Assembly: GCA_020056545.1 (NCBI GenBank)
Contig: JAGVHM010000093.1
Span: forward strand, 1-6,753
Reading direction: 5' to 3'
Origin: a bacterium
GTDB lineage: Bacteria; Desulfobacterota; Deferrimicrobia; Deferrimicrobiales; Deferrimicrobiaceae
DNA length: 6,753 nucleotides
Shown: piece by piece, positions 1 to 6,529 of the stretch
Position numbering within the stretch: position 1 is the stretch's first letter
Layout of the letters: each line of letters begins with the position of its first letter
Notes under the pieces: generated by a model
What the model saw: only the letters and a program-made list of their open reading frames with translations
What the model was told of the DNA's origin: nothing
Databases searched by the model: none
Translations under genes and position numbers: made by a program

Positions 1-864
1 ATGATAGCGTTCGCCTCCTCCCTGGACCAGGCGGGGCCGATCACCCGCTCCGTCCCGGACGCGGCGGCATTGCTGTCGATCATTTCGGGGCACGACCGGA
101 GGGACTCGACGTCGGTGGACATTCCGGTCCCCGACTACGCAGCTGCGGTGGAGAGAGGCGTCAAAGGGCTTAAAGTCGGCCTTCCGAAGGAATATTTCGA
201 GGGAGAGGGACTCGATCCGGCGGTGAAGGTAGCGGTCGAGAAGGCGCTCGCCGCGCTCACGTCGCAGGGTGCGAAAGCCGTGGAGGTTTCGCTTCCCCAC
301 ACTTCACTCGCGCTGTCGGTCTATTACATCATCGCGCCGGCCGAAGCATCATCCAACCTGGCGCGGTACGACGGCGTGCGGTACGGATACCGTGCGAAGA
401 CCGACGGCGGGTTGATCGAGATGATGTCGAGGACGCGCGCGGAAGGGTTCGGCGAAGAGGTGAAGCGGCGCATCATGATCGGCACCTACGCTCTATCGTC
501 CGGATACTACGAGGCGTACTACGGTAAAGCCCAGAAGGTCCGAACGCTGATCCGGCGCGACTTCGAGGACGCCTTCGCGAAGGCGGACGTGCTCCTCACT
601 CCCACATCGCCCACCCCTGCATTTCGCCTTGGCGAGAGGACCGACGACCCGTTGACGATGTACCTTTCCGACATCTTCACGATCCCGTGCAACCTCGCCG
701 GGATCCCCGGGATATCGGTGCCGTGCGGGCTGTCGAGGGACGGCCTTCCGATCGGCGCGCAGCTCCTCGGAAAACATTTTTGCGAGGAGACGGTCCTTTC
801 GGCCGCCGCCGCGGTCGAGCGGGCCATACCGCTTCCGCGGATTTCCCCGAGGACGGGAGCGTAG
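1..864 (+). CDS. gatA: Asp-tRNA(Asn)/Glu-tRNA(Gln) amidotransferase subunit A, C-terminal part (5' truncated)
   Basis: GatA is the glutaminase subunit of the GatCAB complex. It releases ammonia from glutamine and passes it to GatB, which amidates mischarged Glu-tRNA(Gln) or Asp-tRNA(Asn) in the cytoplasm. The 287 visible residues match the second half of GatA (the family is about 485 residues): [17 protein letters not shown] at the edge, then PKEYF, the SEASSNL-like segment [63 protein letters not shown] and [13 protein letters not shown]. The amidase-signature Lys-Ser-Ser triad lies upstream of the window and cannot be checked. The ATG at base 1 is almost certainly an internal Met where many homologues have Leu ([11 protein letters not shown]), so the true start is off the left edge. 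A GatA role is preferred over a generic amidase because gatB follows after 3 bases. The frame is intact to the TAG. Confidence 0.97.
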   Translation: MIAFASSLDQAGPITRSVPDAAALLSIISGHDRRDSTSVDIPVPDYAAAVERGVKGLKVGLPKEYFEGEGLDPAVKVAVEKALAALTSQGAKAVEVSLPHTSLALSVYYIIAPAEASSNLARYDGVRYGYRAKTDGGLIEMMSRTRAEGFGEEVKRRIMIGTYALSSGYYEAYYGKAQKVRTLIRRDFEDAFAKADVLLTPTSPTPAFRLGERTDDPLTMYLSDIFTIPCNLAGIPGISVPCGLSRDGLPIGAQLLGKHFCEETVLSAAAAVERAIPLPRISPRTGA

Positions 865-867
865 GGC

Positions 868-2283
868 ATGGAATTCGAAGCGGTCATAGGCCTTGAGGTG
901 CACGCGCAGCTGTCCACGCGAAGCAAGATCTTCTGCGCCTGCTCCACCGCCTTCGGCGCCCCCCCCAACGAAAACACCTGCCCGGTATGCACCGGCATGC
1001 CCGGGGTGCTTCCGGTCCTTAACCGCCGCGTGGTCGAGTTCGCGATCCGCACCGCCCTCGCCACGTCCTGCGAAGTCCAGAAGAAAAGCGTCTTCGCCCG
1101 GAAGAACTACTTCTACCCCGACCTTCCCAAGGCGTACCAGATCTCCCAGTACGAGCTTCCGCTGGCTCTTGCGGGCCACGTAAACATCGAGGCGAACGGG
1201 CGCATGAAGAGGATCGGCATCACCCGGATCCACATGGAGGAGGATGCAGGCAAACTCGTCCATGAAGGGGAATTCGCCGGGGCGCAAGCGTCGCTTGCGG
1301 ACCTCAACCGCTGCTCGGTGCCGTTGATGGAGATAGTCTCCGAGCCCGACATCCGCACGCCGGAAGAGGCGGGGGCGTATCTTCGGCGCCTGAGGGACAT
1401 CCTCGTCTATCTGGAGGTGTGCGACGGGAACATGGAGGAGGGCTCCTTCCGCTGCGACGCGAACGTTTCCGTTCGTCCGAAGGGACAGAAGAAATTCGGA
1501 ACCAAGGCCGAGCTCAAGAACATGAACTCCTTCCGCAACGTGGAGAAGGCCATCGAGTACGAGATAAACCGCCAGACCGAGCTGATCGAGGACGGCGGCA
1601 AGGTCGTGCAGGAGACCCGGCTGTGGGACGCCGCGGCCGGAATTACGATATCCATGCGGGGGAAGGAGGAGGCGCACGATTACCGGTACTTCCCGGACCC
1701 GGACCTTCTCCCCCTGGTCGTGGACGGGGCCTGGGTCGAAGAGCTGCGGAAGACTATCCCCGAGCTTCCGGCGGAAAAGATCGCCCGCCTCACGGCGGCC
1801 TATGGCTTATCGAAGTACGATGCGGAGCTTCTTTCGGCAAGCCGCGCGCTCGCCGCCTTCTTCGAGGCATCCGCGGCGCTCTTCGGCGGGAACCACAAAG
1901 TCACGGCCAACGAGTGCATACAGTGGAAAGAATCAATCGCCTCCGGGAAGCTTTTCCCCGAGACGATCGCCCACGCCGTGGAAGACCGGGAGACCGGGGC
2001 GATTTCCGCCACGGTTTCCAAGAAGCTGGTCGAGATCGCAATAGAGACCGGGAAACCGATCCGCGAAATCCGCGATGAGCTGGGTCTGACGCAGGTCTCG
2101 GACGCGGGCGCTCTCGAGGAAATCGTTTCCAGGGTCCTTGCATCGAATCCGAAAGAGGTGGATAGCTACCGCGCCGGAAAGTCCGGGCTTCTTTCATTCT
2201 TCGTCGGCCAGGTGATGAAGGAGACCCGGGGAAAGGCGAATCCCAGGATCGTGCAAGAGGTGCTGCGCAAGAAGCTTGGGTAG
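868..2283 (+). CDS. gatB: Asp-tRNA(Asn)/Glu-tRNA(Gln) amidotransferase subunit B
   Basis: GatB is the tRNA-binding kinase/transamidase subunit of GatCAB. It activates the Glu or Asp on the mischarged tRNA with ATP and amidates it with ammonia from GatA. The protein is full length at 471 residues (family about 475). The N-terminus has the signature GLEVHAQL (8-15), whose E10 and H12 match the conserved acidic/His active site, and a zinc-type cysteine quartet C23-x-C25 and C38-P-V-C41. HMEEDAGK (122-129) carries the conserved E124/E125 pair, and GNMEEGSFRCDANVS (187-201) is the other GatB hallmark. DYRYFPDPDLLPL marks the end of the cradle domain. The tail, about 325-471, is the helical plus YqeY-like tRNA-binding region, ending in GKANPRIVQEVLRKKLG. 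The start is supported by GGGAG at 855-859, eight bases upstream and inside the end of gatA, which suggests coupled translation. Confidence 0.98.
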   Translation: MEFEAVIGLEVHAQLSTRSKIFCACSTAFGAPPNENTCPVCTGMPGVLPVLNRRVVEFAIRTALATSCEVQKKSVFARKNYFYPDLPKAYQISQYELPLALAGHVNIEANGRMKRIGITRIHMEEDAGKLVHEGEFAGAQASLADLNRCSVPLMEIVSEPDIRTPEEAGAYLRRLRDILVYLEVCDGNMEEGSFRCDANVSVRPKGQKKFGTKAELKNMNSFRNVEKAIEYEINRQTELIEDGGKVVQETRLWDAAAGITISMRGKEEAHDYRYFPDPDLLPLVVDGAWVEELRKTIPELPAEKIARLTAAYGLSKYDAELLSASRALAAFFEASAALFGGNHKVTANECIQWKESIASGKLFPETIAHAVEDRETGAISATVSKKLVEIAIETGKPIREIRDELGLTQVSDAGALEEIVSRVLASNPKEVDSYRAGKSGLLSFFVGQVMKETRGKANPRIVQEVLRKKLG

Positions 2284-2306
2284 CGTTAGCCCGACAGGGA
2301 GGGACT

Positions 2307-4781
2307 ATGCGGAAAGCGGCTGTCGTCGCATCGGTCGTCGTCATCGCAGTGGTCCTCCTGGCAGTCTTCCTTCCAATGGTGATATCCCTCGAGGCCTTCA
2401 GGCCGCGCATGATCGCGCTCATGGAAGAGAAGACGGGCCGCAAGGTCGCCTTCGCGAAAGTTTCCTTCTCGCTGTTCCCCGGGATCGGGTTGAAGATCAC
2501 AGGCCTTGCCGTTTCCGGAGACACGGGGCATCCGGAAGAGAATCTCCTCTCGGCGCCCGAAACCGAAATACGAGTGGCTATCCTGCCGCTTCTCACAGGC
2601 AAGGTGGAGTTCGGCAGGGTCATCCTTCGACGCCCGGAAGTCGCATTCCGGGTTTACCGGGACGGCACCCACTCGGCAACGCGGATGGCGGAAGGGCTGG
2701 CGAGGCAGGAGGGGGCAGCCCCCTCCGCCGCCCGGGAGCCGGTCTCGGTTGCCATAGAGACCCTTTCCATCGATGAGGCGAAACTTCATCTGTTCCTCGA
2801 GGAGGAGGACGGGAGGGAGACGCGCTGGGAGATAGATCCGCTGACTGTCCACCTCGAGGGGGTAGGCGGAAGGCGGAACGATTTCAGCATGGAGACACGG
2901 ATCGCCGGCGCGCTTCAAGGAGAGATCGAGATTGCGGGCAGCATCACCCGCGGGGGCGGCAAGGCCGGCGGGCCGATGCCGGCCCGACTCGTCGCCAAAG
3001 GGAAGGCGTTCGGCCAGCCGTTGAGCGTGGAAGGAACGGTATCCGTCCCGCCGGGGGGCGCGGAAGCGGACGTTACCGTCACGTTCGCCAGGATCGACAT
3101 GGGGAAGGTCGCCGGCATGTTCGCCGAGCCTCCGGCATGGCTTGCGAAGGCGGCGCCCGAAGGGGTGGCCACGCTCCTTATCAAGGCCTCAGGGAACGCG
3201 CAGACGATGGGGTTCGAGGCGGAGGCCGATCTCACACGCGCCGGGTGGACCGTGATGCCGGGCCTGCGGAAGTTCATAGATGCGCCGTGCACCGTCGTGG
3301 CGCAGGGACGCCGGTTCACGGACCTTTACGTCCTTTCCAACGCGGAACTCCATTTCCCGCCGCTTCGAGTGATCGCGAACGCAGCACTCGTTCCGACGAC
3401 GGGGGCGAGAGAGTGGACCGCTTCAGCCCGGATCGCGTCGCTTTCCGAACTCGCAAAGAACCGGGGCGGAGGGCTCTCAAGGTGGTCGCCGTCCGGCCGG
3501 ATTACCGCCTCGGGAAAAGGGAAGCGGCCCTCCTCGTCGGCTGCGGATGCATGGAACGTCTCGCTGGACCTGGGCAACGTCGCCTTCCGTCTTCCGGAAG
3601 AGAAGGTGGAGCTGGCCGACCTGGACGGCCACGCGGAGATCACCTCGAAGACCGTCGATTTCCACCCCCTCGCGGGGCTTTTCAACGGACAGCGTTTCTC
3701 CCTGCGCGGGACGGTTTCCAGGGGGACCTCGCCCGTGGGGCAGGTGAGCCTGCGGATGCCTTACCTGGACTTCGACGCGCTGTTCCCTCCCGGAGAGGAC
3801 GGCGGGAAGGCGAAAGAGTCGAAGCAGGCATCCCCCGCGGGAAAGGAGGCCGGGAAAACGGAATTCTCCGCCCGCGGCGACATGGCAATAGACGCCGGCA
3901 AGATAAGGGGGCTCGAGTTCAAGGAATTTGCAGGGAACGGACGTTACGTTGACAGGACCCTGTTCCTCGACTCCCTGCGGGCGCGGATGTACGGAGGCGA
4001 GGCGACCGTCGCAGGGCGGATCGGATTCAAGCCGCCAAGCCCGGATTTCCGCGTTAAGGTGACGGTGAAGAACCTGCCGGTCGAGGAGATCCTTTCCCGG
4101 AAGACCAGCCTTAAGAATTTCCTCACCGGCGCCGCATCCCTGACGGCGGATCTTGGCGGCGGAACGCGGGACTTCGACGACTTCTCCCGGACCGCCTCGG
4201 GAGCGGGGTCCTTCCGGGTCGCCGGTGGTAAAATCAAGGGAGTGGATCTGCCGGGCGCGGCGGCGGGCCTGTCGGGACTTGCGGGAACGCTGTCTCCGGC
4301 GAAGCTGGCCCCCGGCGGGGGAGAGGCGATGGAGACGCGGTTTTCGGACCTCGCTGCCGACTTCCGGGTCGAGGCGGGGAAGATCCGCACGGATAACCTG
4401 CGGATCGTATCCGAAAAGATGGGTCTTGATGGGAAGGCGTCGCTGGGCTTCGACCGGTCCTTCGATTTCCGCGGGACGCTCGCCCTGCCGAAGGGGCTGT
4501 CCGATCGCGCGCGCGGGGTGGAAGGCAAATTCCTGACCGGCCCGTCCGGCCGCGTGGAGATTCCGCTGGTGATGTCCGGACCGGTCACGTCTCCGGCGAT
4601 CGCGATCGACGCCGAGGCGCTTGCAAAGGGGCTCGCCGGGGGGACGCTCCGTAAGCTGCTGGACCGTCCCAAGGAAAGCGCTCCTTCTCCCGGGACGGAG
4701 TCTTCGAAGCCGCCGGCCCCCCCCGAGCCGGAGAAACCGCTGAAAGGGCTGTTCGACATGCTCATGCCCGGGAAGAAATAG
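2307..4781 (+). CDS. AsmA family protein, membrane-anchored envelope protein
   Basis: This 824-residue protein of the AsmA superfamily probably sits in the inner membrane with its body in the periplasm. Known relatives (E. coli AsmA, YhdP, TamB, YdbH) affect outer-membrane assembly and phospholipid movement between membranes; the exact role here is inferred. Residues 4-27 form one strongly hydrophobic helix after MRK. The AsmA N-terminal pattern follows: EAFRPRMIALMEEKTGRKV, then FSLFPGIGLKITGLAVSGD (54-72). An Ala/Pro linker near 133-143 precedes a long beta-strand-rich body. A Lys/Glu/Gly-rich linker at about 494-519 leads to the AsmA C-terminal region (about 524-765), with AIDAGKIRG, MYGGEATVAGRI and SGAGSFRVAGGKIKGVDL. 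Residues 787-812 are Pro/Ser/Glu-rich, and the protein ends GLFDMLMPGKK. It is longer than E. coli AsmA (617 residues) and shorter than YhdP or TamB. AGGGAGGG at 2296-2303 is the ribosome site. There is no catalytic motif. Confidence 0.87.
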   Translation: MRKAAVVASVVVIAVVLLAVFLPMVISLEAFRPRMIALMEEKTGRKVAFAKVSFSLFPGIGLKITGLAVSGDTGHPEENLLSAPETEIRVAILPLLTGKVEFGRVILRRPEVAFRVYRDGTHSATRMAEGLARQEGAAPSAAREPVSVAIETLSIDEAKLHLFLEEEDGRETRWEIDPLTVHLEGVGGRRNDFSMETRIAGALQGEIEIAGSITRGGGKAGGPMPARLVAKGKAFGQPLSVEGTVSVPPGGAEADVTVTFARIDMGKVAGMFAEPPAWLAKAAPEGVATLLIKASGNAQTMGFEAEADLTRAGWTVMPGLRKFIDAPCTVVAQGRRFTDLYVLSNAELHFPPLRVIANAALVPTTGAREWTASARIASLSELAKNRGGGLSRWSPSGRITASGKGKRPSSSAADAWNVSLDLGNVAFRLPEEKVELADLDGHAEITSKTVDFHPLAGLFNGQRFSLRGTVSRGTSPVGQVSLRMPYLDFDALFPPGEDGGKAKESKQASPAGKEAGKTEFSARGDMAIDAGKIRGLEFKEFAGNGRYVDRTLFLDSLRARMYGGEATVAGRIGFKPPSPDFRVKVTVKNLPVEEILSRKTSLKNFLTGAASLTADLGGGTRDFDDFSRTASGAGSFRVAGGKIKGVDLPGAAAGLSGLAGTLSPAKLAPGGGEAMETRFSDLAADFRVEAGKIRTDNLRIVSEKMGLDGKASLGFDRSFDFRGTLALPKGLSDRARGVEGKFLTGPSGRVEIPLVMSGPVTSPAIAIDAEALAKGLAGGTLRKLLDRPKESAPSPGTESSKPPAPPEPEKPLKGLFDMLMPGKK
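2708..2726. repeat. Perfect 9-bp inverted repeat inside the AsmA gene
   Basis: GGAGGGGGC (2708-2716) is followed by one A and then its exact reverse complement GCCCCCTCC (2718-2726). On the RNA this could fold into a very GC-rich hairpin with a loop of a few bases. It lies over the Ala/Pro linker at about residues 134-140 of the AsmA-family protein. No T-run follows, so it does not look like an intrinsic terminator. It may simply be a by-product of GC-rich linker codons. Confidence 0.6.
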
Positions 4782-4782
4782 G

Positions 4783-5334
4783 ATGAAGACGACGGCATCC
4801 GGGAGCCGCGCGCTGCTCGTCATCGACATGCTCCAGGACTTCGTCAGTCCCGGCGCGCCGCTGGAGGTCCCGGAAACGAGGACGATACTGCCTGCGCTGC
4901 GCCGCCGTATCCTCCGTGCGAGAAAAGACGGGGAGCTTGTCGTTTACGTGTGCGATTCCCATCGGAAGAACGATCCGGAATTCGAAAGGATGGGATGGCC
5001 TCCGCACGCCGTGGCGGGGACCCACGGTGCGGCCGTCGTCGCGCAAATCTCCCCGCAACCTGGGGACGTCGTCGTCGACAAGCAAACCTATTCGGGGTTT
5101 TATCGCACTCAGCTTGCGTCCGTCCTGGGCCGGCGCCGGATCCGGAGCCTTTCGCTTTCCGGCTGCGTCACCAACATCTGCATCCTTTACACCGCCGCGG
5201 ACGCCGCCATGCGCGGCTACAACGTCACCGTGGACGAGGCGCACGTGGCCGGGCTCGATGGAAAGACGCACGCCTTCGCTCTCGACCAGATGGAGAAGAT
5301 CCTGGGCGTCCGGGTGATCCGCCGGCGCGCGTGA
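4783..5334 (+). CDS. pncA: Nicotinamidase (isochorismatase-family cysteine hydrolase)
   Basis: The 183-residue cytoplasmic enzyme is predicted to hydrolyse nicotinamide to nicotinate and ammonia (EC 3.5.1.19), the first step of the Preiss-Handler salvage route to NAD. It has the isochorismatase-like fold pattern: LLVIDMLQDF gives catalytic D15, VVVDKQTYSGF gives K100, and NICILYTAADA gives the nucleophile C133. This places the Cys relative to TAxDA as in characterised nicotinamidases. The metal-binding set that separates nicotinamidases from many other family members is also present: D58 and H60 in CDSH, and H75 in GWPPHAVAGTHGA. The cis-peptide position falls at V129-T130. The function is strongly backed by pncB, which uses the product, 17 bases downstream. 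The start lies one base after the AsmA stop (TAGGATG), with a weak GGGAAG at 4770-4775, so translation is probably coupled. A different amidohydrolase activity is possible but less likely. Confidence 0.92.
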   Translation: MKTTASGSRALLVIDMLQDFVSPGAPLEVPETRTILPALRRRILRARKDGELVVYVCDSHRKNDPEFERMGWPPHAVAGTHGAAVVAQISPQPGDVVVDKQTYSGFYRTQLASVLGRRRIRSLSLSGCVTNICILYTAADAAMRGYNVTVDEAHVAGLDGKTHAFALDQMEKILGVRVIRRRA

Positions 5335-5337
5335 CAC

Positions 5338-5346
5338 GAGGAGGAG
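5338..5346 (+). promoter_or_regulatory. Strong ribosome binding site that fixes the pncB start
   Basis: GAGGAGGAG ends five bases before the ATG at 5352. It lies in the 17-base gap after pncA and supports ATG 5352 over any upstream start in the same open frame, which reaches back through pncA to about 4950. A TTG codon at 5349-5351 sits directly before the ATG but is too close to the site to be favoured. Confidence 0.85.
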
Positions 5347-5351
5347 ATTTG

Positions 5352-6527
5352 ATGGACCCGATCCCCGGCTGGGAAGAGATTCGGCGGGGGGAGACGACCG
5401 ACATATATTTCCGCCGGACGATGGAGGTTCTGCGGAAGCAGGGGAAGGACCGCACAAGGGTAACGGCGGAAGCCTTCATCAAGCGTTTGCCGGGAGGCTA
5501 CGAGTACGGGATCCTGTCCGGCATGGACGAGATGCTTTCGCTCCTCTCCGGCCGGAAGGTCGACCTGCGGGCGATGGAGGAGGGGAGCCTCTTCTTCGCG
5601 GGGGAACCGGTCTTTTCCATCGAAGGTCCGTACGGGGAGTTCTGCGAGATGGAGACCGCGATGCTGGGGATCATCTGCCAGGCCTCCGGCATCGCAACCA
5701 GGGCGTCCCGGATCAAGCGCCTCGCGGGTGAAAAACCGGTCTTGAGTTTCGGGGCGCGCCGGATGCACCCCGCTCTTTCCACGATCATAGACCGCAGCGC
5801 CTTTATCGGCGGGGCGGATGCCGTATCCGTGGTCCGCAGCGCCGATTATCTGGGCGAAAAGCCGGTGGGCACGATGCCCCACGCTCTCGTTCTCGTGATT
5901 GGAGACACGGTATCGGCGATACGCGCATTTGACGCCGCCGTGGACCCGGCGGTTCCGCGGATCTGCCTCATCGACACGCTGCAGGACGAGAAGTTCGAAG
6001 CCCTCCGTGTTGCGGAGGCGCTTGGAGAGCGGCTTTCCGGCGTGCGCCTTGACACGCCTTCCTCGCGACGTGGGGATTTCCGCAGAATCATCCAGGAGGT
6101 CCGGTGGGAACTCGACCTCCGGGGGTTCGCACATGTGAAGATCTACGCCTCGGGCGGCCTCGGGGAGGAGGAAGTCCGCGCTCTTGCCGAGGTCGTCGAC
6201 GGGTTCGGCGTCGGGAACGCGCTCTCCAACGCTCCGACTCTCGATTTTGCGCTGGACATCGTAGAGGTGGAAGGCGTGCCGTTCACGAAGCGCGGGAAGC
6301 ACTCCGGAGGGAAGCAGGTCGCAGGCTGTACCGCCTGCCTTTCGCGGAAGGTCGTGCCGGAGTCCGCGGGGCCGCAGAGGTGCGGCTGCGGGGAAGCGAT
6401 GGAATTTCTCCTCCTGCCGGCGATGCGGGAGGGGAAGGCGCTATCACCTCCGCGGGCCCCGCGCGAGGTCCGGGAGCGGGTCCTTCGCCAGGTGGCATGG
6501 TTTCATTCCCTGAAAGAGAGGAAGTAG
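5352..6527 (+). CDS. pncB: Nicotinate phosphoribosyltransferase
   Basis: This 391-residue enzyme is predicted to join nicotinate to PRPP, giving nicotinate mononucleotide and pyrophosphate (EC 6.3.4.21), the second step of NAD salvage after PncA. It is a type II phosphoribosyltransferase of the short form first characterised in archaea and common in bacteria. The N-terminus has [11 protein letters not shown] (13-23). SFGARRMHP (132-140) and GTMPHALVL (173-181) follow, the latter with H177 at the position of the conserved (phosphorylatable) active-site His. [11 protein letters not shown] and [12 protein letters not shown] form the C-terminal phosphate-binding and barrel-closing segments. Near the C-terminus C326-x2-C329 and C344-x-C346 form a four-Cys, zinc-knuckle-like cluster, as seen in Thermoplasma acidophilum NAPRTase. 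ATG 5352 is chosen because family similarity begins there and GAGGAGGAG precedes it. Nicotinamide phosphoribosyltransferase is a less likely reading given the pncA neighbour. Confidence 0.94.
   Translation: MDPIPGWEEIRRGETTDIYFRRTMEVLRKQGKDRTRVTAEAFIKRLPGGYEYGILSGMDEMLSLLSGRKVDLRAMEEGSLFFAGEPVFSIEGPYGEFCEMETAMLGIICQASGIATRASRIKRLAGEKPVLSFGARRMHPALSTIIDRSAFIGGADAVSVVRSADYLGEKPVGTMPHALVLVIGDTVSAIRAFDAAVDPAVPRICLIDTLQDEKFEALRVAEALGERLSGVRLDTPSSRRGDFRRIIQEVRWELDLRGFAHVKIYASGGLGEEEVRALAEVVDGFGVGNALSNAPTLDFALDIVEVEGVPFTKRGKHSGGKQVAGCTACLSRKVVPESAGPQRCGCGEAMEFLLLPAMREGKALSPPRAPREVRERVLRQVAWFHSLKERK
6515..6524 (+). promoter_or_regulatory. Ribosome binding site supporting a TTG start for mtnA
   Basis: AGAGAGGAAG lies within the last codons of pncB. 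Its AGG core (6519-6521) is eight bases before TTG 6530. This favours TTG 6530 as the mtnA start over an in-frame ATG at 6497, which has only a poorly spaced AGGTGG in front of it. Confidence 0.6.
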
Positions 6528-6529
6528 GG

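Noticed and set aside
1..3. ATG at the first base as the start of a 287-residue amidase-like gene
   Set aside because: The following residues match the middle of GatA (after the catalytic serines), with Met where homologues have Leu. This is an internal codon of a truncated gene.
493..1677. Long open frame on the - strand (394 codons) opposite gatA/gatB
   Set aside because: It lies antisense to two clearly identified genes, has no recognisable domain, and is expected in GC-rich DNA where antisense stops are rare.
1419..2078. Overlapping + strand frame inside gatB (219 codons)
   Set aside because: It is an out-of-frame, Arg/Gly-rich translation of conserved gatB codons with no known domain.
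2284..2306. The 23-base gap after gatB as a promoter or terminator site
   Set aside because: It is too short for a full promoter, has no inverted repeat or T-run, and is explained by the AGGGAGGG ribosome site.
2708..2726. Hairpin as an intrinsic terminator
   Set aside because: There is no T-run after it, and it is within a coding sequence that continues in frame for about 2 kb.
3137..3952. Overlapping + strand frame inside the AsmA gene (271 codons)
   Set aside because: It is an out-of-frame reading with typical GC-shadow composition and no supported start site.
3477..4829. Long open frame on the - strand (450 codons) opposite the AsmA gene
   Set aside because: Its composition is Arg/Gly/Pro-rich with no family motif, and it is fully antisense to a protein with clear AsmA features. 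It is a codon-bias shadow.
4950..5351. N-terminal extension of pncB by 134 residues, giving a 525-residue protein
   Set aside because: The extension is pncA read in another frame and is Arg-rich. Family similarity and a strong GAGGAGGAG site both place the start at 5352.
5217..6302. Long open frame on the - strand (361 codons) opposite pncA/pncB
   Set aside because: It mirrors the codons of two well-supported enzymes and has no motif or ribosome site of its own.
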